Program-made: the position numbers and the translations under genes
Part shown: positions 54,927-64,000 of the stretch, piece by piece
Numbering within the stretch: the stretch's first letter is position 1
Layout: each line of letters begins with the position of its first letter
The notes under the pieces: model-generated
What the model saw: the letters and a program-made list of their open reading frames with translations, nothing else
Databases searched by the model: none
What the model was told of the DNA's origin: nothing
From: Simmondsia chinensis
Taxonomy: Eukaryota > Streptophyta > Magnoliopsida > Caryophyllales > Simmondsiaceae
Length of the DNA: 64,000 nt
Direction: 5' to 3'
Assembly (NCBI GenBank): GCA_018398585.1
Contig: JAGTTD010000002.1
Coordinates: 29,504,186 to 29,568,185 of the forward strand

Positions 54927-56260
54927 TATAAAAAATCCAAAAAATAATGCAGTATTAGTGATGAAGTTAAATGTTCTTGTTTATTTTTCAAACATGTTAT
55001 CCTTTCTCTTTTCCGTATAAATTTTTTTTTATCTTTTTCACTCTTTTTCTATAATAATATGGGCTGAAAGCAATGATTATGAAATAAAAGATATTATATT
55101 CGTATGCATTTTCAGAAAGATCACTAACATGTGTTAATTTGTCATTCATAGTACTGATATTTTTGTTCTTTTTATTGGGCTCTGTTCACAAATGGTTCCT
55201 ATATGTTAATTATGTTTAAATTATAAGCCAAAGCATCTAAATTAAGATATTAGTTAAGTCAAACGCAGTGTTTTAAATGTGAAAATAAATCCAACATTGA
55301 AAATGGCAGTTTGGTAAATATGTTGAAGTCTAGGGTCAAAAATTAATTAATAATTGGTTTGTAGTCCCTAACCAAGAATACCTAAAATACCTTTGCCCTG
55401 TTGCCTGCCCATGCTGCCTATCCTGGATATTATGCTGCCCATATCCGCTTGATCGATGCCAGCTATATCCCACTATTATAAATCTTCCAAGGGAAACTTT
55501 CTACCCATTTGAAATAGATGGCTAAGATGAGGTCAGGTGTTTGAATCTGGTGGCACCAACTTGTGTTTGTTTGAGTGAATTTCCACCATTGATCGAGATA
55601 AGATTGAATGGCTACAATACTGCTGGCAAGGGGTATCACATGGATTAAGCCTTTTTCACTGTGCTTCTTCACACTTCATTTCTGTCCCTTTTCTCCTTTG
55701 TTTTCTCCCCGAGAGCACCCGAGGACTTTCTCCTCCAACCATTCCATTGCAAAACCTCCAATTTTGAGTGTGGTGTAATCCATGGGAGGTGATCAAGATC
55801 TTCTTGATGGCAGCCATGTTGATTGCAAAGTCTAGCTGGAGTCTGGTGTAATGATTCTTACTCCTTTCTTTAGCTTTAGGTTTAAATCTTAGAAGCTGCA
55901 AAGAAAAGGTGTTTGTAATTAATAGCTTAGGTTGATAAATGACTTTTAATTTGTAATTTGTAGCTGTTTTGGTATATAATAATATAAGTAGGCCTCTCTA
56001 GTGGTAGTGGGGATCGTGCATATAGGTCATTTAGGGATGGATCACGTAAATCTGGTATTGATTCTTTCAATTTTCATTGATTCGTTTCTTGTCTAGTCGC
56101 TTGTAACTCAAAATTTAACATAGGCCTTAAATCAGTGTTTTAAAGAATGGTTTTCCACGATCTAAAACCTAAAAGGCCCATTCTTTATGAGTGCACCATT
56201 CACTATACAGCGAGTTTCCTAACTAATTATTAAAGAGAAATAATAATGATGTTATTACAT
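54927..56260. other. Unassigned stretch
   Basis: Two short minus-strand frames (55463-55672 and 55656-55901) are of more even composition than the surroundings (WRFCNGMVGGESPRVL), but I recognise no domain and see no splice or promoter support. They may be the remnant of an untranslated leader of some element. Confidence 0.3.
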
Positions 56261-58336
56261 TAAATAACATAACAATTTTTTTTTTCCGATAAATTGTGAC
56301 AAAATAGCTAAACAAGCTGGCCACTCGCTAGGCGAGGCCAGATTCCGACCGCAACAATACGGGGACTAAAAACATCCAACACAAAAAAAGAAAACCGGAA
56401 CAAAAACGCTCGCTACAAAACACAACACATCAAACTGCGAGCAAAGGACCAAAAAAGACACGGAGACAAGAAACAACAGCACGCGCAACCAACACAAACG
56501 GGGATCATAGCAAGAGAAGAAACAGAAGGCCAGCACAAGAACCGAGAGTAGAACTGAAGCCACATCCCAACACCCAAACCATATCATTGAGCAATAAGGT
56601 CTGCCACCATAGCTAGGTCGAAACTATCAAAGTTGAAGCCCACCTTTTCTCCTAACTCTATTTCCCGCTCCGCATTGAGGATCCTCTCATCATACTCTTC
56701 TTCCTTAATCTTCTTGATTCGATTTCCCCCATTTCGTTTCTTCCTCTTCCCGGCTGTCTTAGTCAATTTTTCAGCATTATTTCTAGGAGACATATCCTTC
56801 AATAATTCTTGCAACTCCCGCTTCTCTCTCTCCTTCATCTTGCGCTTGATCGTTTTTCTCTCTCTATTTGTTGTGCGGAATTTTTCTTTTTTCCTCTTGC
56901 CCAAGCTAGGCCCTTCCATGAGTGGAGCTGATACTTGCTGACTTTGCGGACTAACCTCAGCTTGAGAGATATCGATTGCTATTATTAGCTCAAATCCTGG
57001 AGGGAATTCAGGCCTAGATGTCGTTGACTCATTATCACTGTTGCTTCCCCGAGTATCGGTATCCGGTGTGGTTATCTGATCATGATATTGCTGAGCTGGA
57101 CCTTCTCGATTCTCAACCCATGGCAATAGTAGAGGAGGATGTGCCTCATGCTGTGAAGCACAAGGCCTGGCATGCAGGAGTGACCGCTGTAGGGCCCATC
57201 TCCCAATGATTTGGCTGTTGATGTGGATGGAAACATGTCTAGACGGCTGCCAAGCAACTCCCATTCCTTCATTTGCCAACTATGGGGTAGGAATTGTATT
57301 CTCTTCCCTAGTTATCAAGCATTCTAATCCCAGATGCAAAGAATCTACAGCATCCATCATTCAAACAGGGAGAGATTCAGCCCATGAGTATTGCCATGTC
57401 ACTGTTGTGTCATGACTATCTCAATTGATCTGCGTCGCAAATGAGGCCTGCTCCCGGGCCAATCTAACCGAAGCCGCTAAAGCAACAACTCTAGATGAAT
57501 AGTCTGAAATGACCTCAGAATTATCCTCCTTGATAAGAACCAAATGTGATCCCCCAATAGACTGAACTTGGACTATTTGATGAATGTATGTAGTGGAGCA
57601 AGGGTCAATGAGGATCCTAGCAACATCAACACACCTCATAGCGGATGTCCTTGCATTCATCCTGACGAACTTTCCCCACAATTTTGCGATATCCGTGAAG
57701 CAATCCTTAGACCAACATTGAAGAGGCAATCCATAAACCTCAATCCACACCCTTCTCTCAACAAAATTGAGGGTCTCGCCGTTGTATTTATATACATCTT
57801 TGAATTTCCTCAATAGAATCTCAAGGCGCGGCCCACTGTAAGACTCAAGAGTGTCCATAGAATCACATACCAGGATAAGGGAGGAAGTGCTTAACCCTCT
57901 AGGGGTTAACCCGTAAAGATTGTTCTCGGTGGTAAATGTGAGAATATCATCAAGGCTAGCCTCCTCAGACATAAGGGCAATTAGAGCCCACTCAAGCCAA
58001 GCCTTGACGCACTTATTGGTATTTCATACTACAATTTTCGGAATGTTAACAGACGTAGACTCCTTGGCCCTCCCCTGATCCTGAATCCCTTCCGCGTTCC
58101 TGAACTGACGGGGAGCCCTAGGTTGAGGCTGGTTTCGCACAGTAGTAGTAATTGGACTTCTAATTGGGTTAGCCCATTGAACTCTGAGTTTAGCCCTCAT
58201 CTACCATCCATGGATGAGATCGCCCACGTAGCTTCGTCGTACTCCAAAAGCCGGACAAAACCATAAGACAATCTTGACCTCAAATAAATGAATAATTACA
58301 AATAACTACATAACATTTATACTAAATAACATAACA
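56261..58336 (-). mobile_element. ORF1-only L1-type LINE, copy 2, with 14-bp target duplication
   Basis: The body is 56275-58322. The minus-strand 3' end is TTTATCGG plus an A tail (plus T run at about 56276-56285). The identical 14-mer taaataacataaca flanks it at 56261-56274 and 58323-58336. It contains ORF1 (56584-58278) followed by ~300 bp of GT-rich 3' region and no EN or RT. The last ~40 bp before the right duplication are AT-rich like the host, so the 5' joint may include filler. It is 5'-truncated inside the RRM. Confidence 0.75.
56584..58278 (-). pseudogene. LINE ORF1, copy 2: RRM remnant, DUF4283-like core, basic tail
   Basis: One reading frame with a few in-frame stops. The RRM end YGFVRLLEYDEATWAI is at about 58200-58250, the DUF4283-like core at 57421-57972 (RRVWIEVYGLPLQCWSKDCF, LWGKFVRMNARTSA), and the C-terminal part at 56584-57279 with the RPEFPPGFEL motif and a long K/E/R-rich stretch (RKKRNGGNRIKKIKEEEYDE). 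The two main pieces are exactly in phase (693 bp between their starts). The C-terminus ends MVADLIAQ. It resembles copy 1 in domain order but is clearly a different subfamily. Confidence 0.78.
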
Positions 58337-59125
58337 TTTAAATTAAAATATGAATAATTCACCAAATAAATAAAATATGAAAATAAATATCTACAACATC
58401 TGGCATGTTCCTAATAAGGATTTTGTTACTAATAACTACATGAATTTTAGATGCAATTTTAGAAAATCACAAAAATTTTCCAAATTCTTTAATATCACAT
58501 GTAGACTTTTTAAAAATTTTTAATGTCACATCTTGGTGTAACACCGTGTCATGACCCCTATAATAAGATATTTTATTGTAATCAAGTATAAACATTCTAT
58601 TCATAGATATTTCGTAATTGAAGAGAGTTTGTTAGTGCTTAGATATTTTGGAGGAAAAAGTTGTTGTAAAGCCAAGTTAGTTAATTTGGTGGTTGAAAGA
58701 TGATAAATAGCTTAGTTGCTGATTCTTATATCATCTTATGTCAAGTGTTAAAAAATGTTCATTGTTTTCTCATTTCTAACCCTCAGTTTCTCTTCTCATC
58801 TCTAATTTTCTCAAATTCTCTCTTTCGCCTATGTCCTATGTTATGATCCTTGATCATAACACATCGTTAGATCCATTGGTTTTACTGACATGACATTTTT
58901 AGAAATAGAAAATAATTAAAATAGTTGGAATTTATATTTAAGATAATTTAAAAGTTCTAATTATTTTTTAAAAAAAGATTAAAAAATATTAAAAATTATA
59001 AATATAGTAAAATTATTTACATATTTTAAAAATATTTTTTAAATGTCAAATCAGTAAAACCTAAGAAATTAGGTATGATATTAAAAATTTTAAAAATTCT
59101 AGGTGTCATATAAAAAGTTTTTAAA
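58337..59125. other. Unassigned AT-rich stretch
   Basis: Long A/T-rich runs. No frame, RNA gene or terminal repeat was recognised. Confidence 0.3.
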
Positions 59126-59631
59126 CTATAAATAGATTAATTTAGCAACTAACACCATTTTACAAAAAATATATATATATTTTTAGCAAAATAGCATCCT
59201 TGAAAAAATATTTAGAAATATGGCACGATTTACTATTCACTTGTCATTGCACGCCGTTTCAAATGGCTTACAATAGCTTGCCAACTGTTGCATGATATTG
59301 GAAATGTCATACAACGTGTTGCATGAAGTTAGAAACGTCGTGCAATGGCGTTCATTGTTCCACGCCATTTGTAACAGCGGCCAATAGTGCACCATAAATT
59401 TTTTATTTTGCACTATATCTTTAAAATTAAAAAATTTTAATAAAATAACTTTTGAATCTAAATTATTCTAATGTCGTGCAACAGTTGGCAAATTATTGTA
59501 AGCCATTTTAAACGACATGCAACGGCAAGGGAACAGTAAATTGTGCCCTTTTGCAAAATATTTTTTGAAGAGTGCCATATTTACATTTATTTGTAAAATG
59601 GTGCTAGTTTGCTAATTTACTCCTATAAATA
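59126..59631. mobile_element. Mutator-like MITE with 9-bp target duplication
   Basis: The body 59135-59622 (488 bp) is flanked by ctataaata at 59126-59134 and 59623-59631, a perfect 9-mer typical of Mutator-like elements. The ends GATTAATTTAGCAACTAACA and (reverse strand) GAGTAAATTAGCAAACTAGC pair, and the inverted similarity goes on for ~100 bp or more (CACCATTTTACAAA, ATGGCAC, TTTACTGTTC). The centre has further GTTGCATG/CATGCAAC words. Non-coding. Confidence 0.83.
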
Positions 59632-60135
59632 ACATTCAGGTAATTTTTAGTACAACATCCCTTCTAACAATATAGATATCAGTTCAAAAAAAAAATTATT
59701 CTGACAATATAGATACCAATATTCAAAAAAAAAAAAAAGAATGCCGTAGAATATTTAAAAGAAAAGGAATGAGGGAGATTTGGATGATGATGTGATGCTC
59801 AGCTCAGGTGTAGCTGTAGACAGACAGAGAGAGAGGCTCTTGAAATAATGCAAAAAAGGGGGAATGTGGGCACATCAAAATCCTTGTATATAATATTCCC
59901 GAGTCTTAATTTGGCTTCTTCTTTGATAAAAAAATAAACAAATAGATAATTTGGCTTCTTCTAACTCATGCACGTGAAAGACTGCATCCTCCCCATTCCC
60001 TCTCTATACTTGCTTCCATGTGTCTCACTATGCCCCCCTTTGTCTTCTACTTCACCTTTCCCCACTATCTTTTGATTTATATATTTTTGAGTATTTTTGG
60101 ATTACTTTGACCATTAATGCTACACTACTTCTGTT
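59632..60135. other. Unassigned stretch
   Basis: Two similar blocks, ACAATATAGATATCAG plus A-run and ACAATATAGATACCAA plus A-run, lie at about 59668-59740. Nothing else was recognised. Confidence 0.35.
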
Positions 60136-61166
60136 TGTTAGAGACTATGGACAAATAAGTAATCAAATTTGAGGGACAAAAAGCTAACTTGAGATCGGGG
60201 CAAATACAATTTGAACCGACACAAAGACAGAAACTGAACACAATAAACCAAGTATTCTAACAAAATGACTTGATACAAGACATTTAAACGACTGCAAATG
60301 TAGAAGATTAAGGGAAGAACAATTGAACCAAAAGGAAGTCGCTACACTGTGGAGTTCACCACTGCCCTAAGTTGTGTATGCCTCCACTACGGCACAAATG
60401 GAATTGTCAGGCACTCCGACACACAAGTTTAACACGGTACCTAACACATAAGTGTACTCTCGGATGATGGTTTGGAGTATGCCGTAACTTGCTAAGCAAC
60501 CAGAGAACAGAGAGGAACTTTAAGAGAACTACAAAGAGAAGAAGAAGAATGATATTTGTGAATCTAATTGTTGAACAATGCCCGTAAGCATGGTATTTAT
60601 AGGCAAAAATACTTGTCGTGCACACAAGAATCAGTTGTGGATTGTGGGCAAAAAAATTCGGCCACAATTAGGAAGGCGGCGGATATGGTAAAGTAGAAAA
60701 TCCAGGCACAACTAAGGCAACAACGGTTACGAAAAGTAGTGGGCAGTTACACTGTCGAAACTCGTGCTCGGGCTTGAGCTTGTAGTCTCAACCTCGAAGT
60801 TGGACTAACAGACAAATGCTCTAGCATAGTAGCCTCCATGTTGGACATAAGGGGACCCTCGAACTCGAGCTCAAACCCACAAGCTCGAGCACAGTCCTAG
60901 GAACTCCTTTATGATAAACTAAAACATAGTATCCGTAAAAAGAAAGGCTAGGGTTAGAAAAAGTCTACACTGTGACGCGATGTGGCGCGCCAGTCAACTC
61001 CACGAGGCAGGGCAGGGGCACGCGTATGTGTTTCACTAAGTCCACTCTAAGCCCATAAGAAAGGGAGACATATAAAATACACCTCATTTCACTATTCTTC
61101 CTATGTGAGATTGATGCAAAATACAAGATAAAGAAAATTTAAGTACATTGCCCCAATATTCCAACA
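60136..61166 (-). repeat. 3' LTR of copia-2
   Basis: The plus strand begins TGTTAGAGACTATGG and ends TATTCCAACA, so the minus strand has TGTTGGAATA...CTCTAACA, a proper TG...CA repeat of 1031 bp. On the minus strand GCCTATAAATACC (plus near 60592-60604) is a good TATA box for leftward transcription. The 5' LTR is outside the window. Confidence 0.82.
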
Positions 61167-61176
61167 ATTCCCCGGG
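61167..61176 (-). promoter_or_regulatory. Polypurine-like tract of copia-2
   Basis: The minus strand ACCCGGGGAAT directly precedes the LTR start TGTTGGAATA. It is G-rich with some C changes, so a decayed polypurine tract. Confidence 0.55.
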
Positions 61177-61775
61177 TGATTCAATTTTTAAGAAAGGAAG
61201 AAAGAAAAAAAAGTTATTGAGCATCAAGACCCATACTTGACAATACTAATGTCCTTTGGACTTGAATCAGCTCCTAGTGAACATGCATGTCCCACAACCA
61301 CCCATTGTTAAACATAGTCTTGAACCATGAGTAGTCTTTGTGAAGAGCACACACATCCCCTTCATGTGGTTCTCAGGTTGAAATGCGCTCCGCAATTTGG
61401 ACGTATGAGGTCCTTCTCAACAAAATATATCCAATACCTGGGTACTTATGAATGCTCTAAAGAGTAAGCCATTACTCTCAATAGAGGATGTCTTTCCGCT
61501 TCCACATTCCGGTAGATGAGTCCATCAAGCGTGCTTCCCCACACCACCGTCATAGGCTATGGACATTATAAGAGCCTTAAGCTCATCCTCATGTCATGGC
61601 AACAGGGTGTGTCCATCAGATGTGCTATCCCACACCACCACAATGGGCCATGAAGAATATTAAATCCATAGAGCGTAACCTAGACGTCATGGTAGATTTC
61701 AAAGATCCAAGCCACTAGCAACATTATCTCGGAGGCGGCTAGGGTGGCTTAATCACAAATTCCTCAACCTTGGCT
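61177..61775 (-). other. 3' untranslated region of copia-2
   Basis: Lies between the RNase H stop and the LTR. CACACCACC-containing words recur twice (near 61540 and 61635), as a direct repeat of about 90-95 bp spacing. No reading frame. Confidence 0.6.
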
Positions 61776-62387
61776 TCATTTGACCCATTGAACATCAAGA
61801 ATACTCCCAACATGGGTATTTATCAAGATCAAGTAACAAGTGCGCTTAAGCCCCATTCCCTCTGTTGTATCACATAACGCCTTCCTTGAAAGGCCTTTAA
61901 TAAGGGTATCAACCAATTTTTTCTCACTCTGCACAAACTCGAGTGAGATCAAATTATTCTCAATAAGTTGCCTTACAACACCATTCCTCAAGAAAATATG
62001 CCTGCGCTTGCCATTATAGACCTCACTTTGAGCAACACAAATGGCTGCTCGTGAGTCACATTGCATTGAGACTGGTGGCGCGGGCTTCCCCCACAATGGA
62101 ATGTCTCCCAGCACATTTCTTAGACATTCAGCTTCAAACCTGCCATCTCTACAGCAATAAACTCAAATTCCATCATCGATTTAGTAATGCCTGTCTGTTT
62201 ACAAGATTTCAAAGGCACAGCACTTTTAGCAAGCGTAAAAATATAGCCACTAGTAGAGTTAATCTCATCACTATCAGATACCCAATTAGCAACACAGTAT
62301 CCCTCTAAAAAAAGTAAGAAGTCATCTATAATTAAGACCTCAGTCCATGGTACCCCAAAGTTAGCTCAAAAGCCTAACCAAAGCAAT
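61776..62387 (-). pseudogene. copia-2 RNase H
   Basis: An open piece of 112 codons (61776-62114) reads LGDIPLWGKPAPPVSMQCDS (catalytic Asp), AAICVAQSEVYNGKRRHI, NGVVRQLIENNLISLEFVQS, DTLIKGLSRK and EGMGLKRT, a canonical copia RNase H C-terminus with DTLIK for DPLTK. The part before it (62115-62387) is broken by stops. The hAT-like element at 62396-62883 splits it from the RT part. Confidence 0.9.
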
Positions 62388-62891
62388 CCAGTGCTGAGGG
62401 GTGCATTTGAGTTGAGCCGAGCCCGAGCCCGAGCCTGCCAGGCTCGAGGCTCGACTCGTTAGCTTTAAGCTTGACTCGAAGCTCACCGAAATTTGAAAAT
62501 TCGGGCTCAAGCTCGACTCGTCAAAAGCTCGGGCTCAGCTCGGCTCGATGTATGCTCGGTGAACTTCAAACCAGGCTTGCAATATTTCGGCTCATTTAAT
62601 CTCAATATAGGCTCGTTTAAGCTCGAGCTCGGCTCTTTTAGGTTCCACTATGCATTCATTGGGCAATATTTAAGCAAATATATTATATTAAAAAAAAGCT
62701 CGCTTAGGCTCGTTTGGGCTCGCGAGCTTACGAGCTCGAGCTTCAATAGGCTCGGGCTTGGCTCGATAAGCTAAATGAGCCAGCTCCGCTCGGCTCGAGC
62801 TCAAAGCGAGCCAAGATTTTTGAGCTTCATGATGAGCTGGCTCGTGATAGCTCGTGAGCCAGCTCGGCTCATTTACACCCCTACCAGTGCT
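62388..62891. mobile_element. Non-autonomous hAT-like element (copy 2) in copia-2, perfect 8-bp duplication
   Basis: The body 62396-62883 (488 bp) opens GAGGGGTGCATTTGAG and closes CTCATTTACACCCCTA, with ccagtgct on both sides (62388-62395 and 62884-62891). The interior is made of GAGCTCG, GGCTCG and CGAGCC words, self-complementary and prone to fold. It shares ends with copy 1 at 1534-2245. The short frames within are by-products of these words. Confidence 0.9.
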
Positions 62892-63358
62892 CGTTACTAA
62901 GACCATGCATGTAATGACTTAATCTACTAATGGCATAGACAATATCAAAATGAGTGCAGTTCATCAAGAACATCACGCTACCAATAATGTTAGTGGTATT
63001 CATCCTACGACACACTATCACCTATGTTCCTTTTCAAGTAAGCATTTGGGTCAAAGGGAATTTTAGTAGGAATGTCATTAAAGTGACCAAACTTCTTTAA
63101 TATTTTCTCCATAGAGTAGGATTGACTTAAAGTCAAAATCTAAGCTGATCTAATATTATTAATACCAGGTATCACATCCGCCCCACTTAGGACTTTCATA
63201 TCAAAGCATGAACTTAAGAAAGATTTATGAGCATTCACAATACTTACACTCGCACAAAAATAAACATGTCATCAACATACAAGCAGATAATCACACAATC
63301 ATTATCCACTTGCTTAGAGTACACACATGCATCACAACAAAACCATGTGTGACCAAAG
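62892..63358 (-). pseudogene. copia-2 reverse transcriptase, 3' part
   Basis: The minus strand gives DACVYSKQVDNDCVIICLYVDDMFIF with an intact YVDD motif near 63265-63290. Further on are NTTNIIGSVMFLMNCTHFDIVYAISRLSHYMHG and SNEHW, directly before the hAT insertion. Stops are scattered between these blocks. At 63358 the frame is cut by LTR D. Confidence 0.85.
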
Positions 63359-64000
63359 TATTGGGACGTATTTCAAAAGATAGTCCCTAAGTTAATCAAA
63401 TTAATAGCAGCGAAACGATTTAAAATTTCTAATTTTAAACCTCTAGGGACTTAGAATTCCTAATTCCAATCCTACAGATTTAAAATTCCTAATTTCAAAA
63501 CTACAGGCCTCTACTCTAAGGCATTCATAATAATAACATAAATAACTGGCATAATAAAATAATTTAAATAAATAGAAAAGCAAAGATTAAAAGAAAAGGA
63601 AAGAAGAATACCTGGATTTAAAACGCAGTGTCGCTCTAAGAAATCACCGAAACCAAGAGACCTTCTACGCAATCTCCTCTGAACACCTACAGTGTGGGCT
63701 TCAAAAAATATTAACTAAAGGAAAAAATTCAACGGAATTTTCTCCTCTTTTAAGTTTTTCAAAATTCAACACTTTTAGGAAACTATTTAATGTTTTAATC
63801 AATTTTCAATTGCTAAACCATAATTGAAGACCCCTTTTTATAGTAGGCTATTGGACCAAACAATACAAATTTTTTGAAGGTGGGACAATTGCAAAACCAT
63901 CAAAATGACTTTGTTTAAGCCTAGGGAAGAGTTCCTCGCTCGCCAGCACAGTTGCACCACATGGCACAACATGGTTGGTCCGCACCCGAATGTGCGGATT
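63359..64000 (-). repeat. LTR of the copia-B/C family (LTR D), partial, in copia-2
   Basis: The reverse complement matches the 3' third of LTRs A, B and C: GAATTTTAAATC-type blocks, TTATGAATGCCTTAGAGTAG, GAGCCCAC-like words near 63685 and the CCTACTATAAAAAGG TATA region near 63840. It ends with GTCCCAATA at the copia-2 boundary, the same end point as LTR A. The window stops inside it, so it may be a solo LTR or one end of an element. Confidence 0.83.

Noticed and set aside
62493..62906. Short open frames on both strands
   Set aside because: They are produced by GAGCTCG-type words in the hAT-like element.

Overview
This window looks like intergenic or heterochromatic DNA from a flowering plant. 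It is AT-rich and almost entirely made of transposable elements: Ty1/copia, Ty3/gypsy of the Tat and chromovirus types, L1- and RTE-type LINEs, a SINE, a TRIM, and CACTA, hAT, PIF/Harbinger and Mutator-like DNA elements. I found no intact cellular protein gene, no tRNA gene and no CRISPR array. Every recognisable reading frame is a decayed transposon gene, except for one set of captured receptor-type exons. The species cannot be named from this sequence.

Layout. 1-950: tail of a copia element on the minus strand. 1534-2245: hAT-type element. 2848-7966: CACTA-type element carrying 72-bp leucine-rich-repeat exons and a C-terminal exon pair with a phase-0 intron. 9478-10518: Harbinger-type element. 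11030-13589: LINE with ORF1 only, bounded by a target-site duplication, next to a MITE (13604-13960). 13985-14650: LTR fragment. 15005-15880: 5'-truncated RTE LINE. 16244-16534: complete 291-bp TRIM/SMART. 17380-46540: a nest four levels deep. A copia element (copia-1) is split in its RNase H domain by a ~26-kb Tat-type gypsy element. That element was hit by a solo LTR (itself hit by a Harbinger element) and by an 8.5-kb copia element (copia-B/C). 49197-52618: internally deleted chromovirus on the minus strand. 53205-54160: L1 ORF2 tail holding a 5S-rRNA-derived SINE. 56275-58322: second ORF1-only LINE. 59135-59622: Mutator-type MITE. 60136-64000: minus-strand copia-2, interrupted by a hAT-type element and by an LTR of the copia-B/C family.

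Most notable. (1) 53747-53989 is a 5S rRNA-like head joined to a tail matching the RTE LINE at 15005-15880, flanked by a perfect 16-bp duplication, so LINE and probable dependent SINE lie in one window. (2) Two ORF1-only LINEs have clean target duplications and no ORF2. (3) The copia-B/C LTRs are ~230 bp longer than their relatives and contain what looks like the ancestral primer-binding site, which suggests that the PBS moved. (4) The Tat element carries an antisense reading frame after pol that resembles a plant mobile domain plus coiled coil, and copia-B/C landed inside it.
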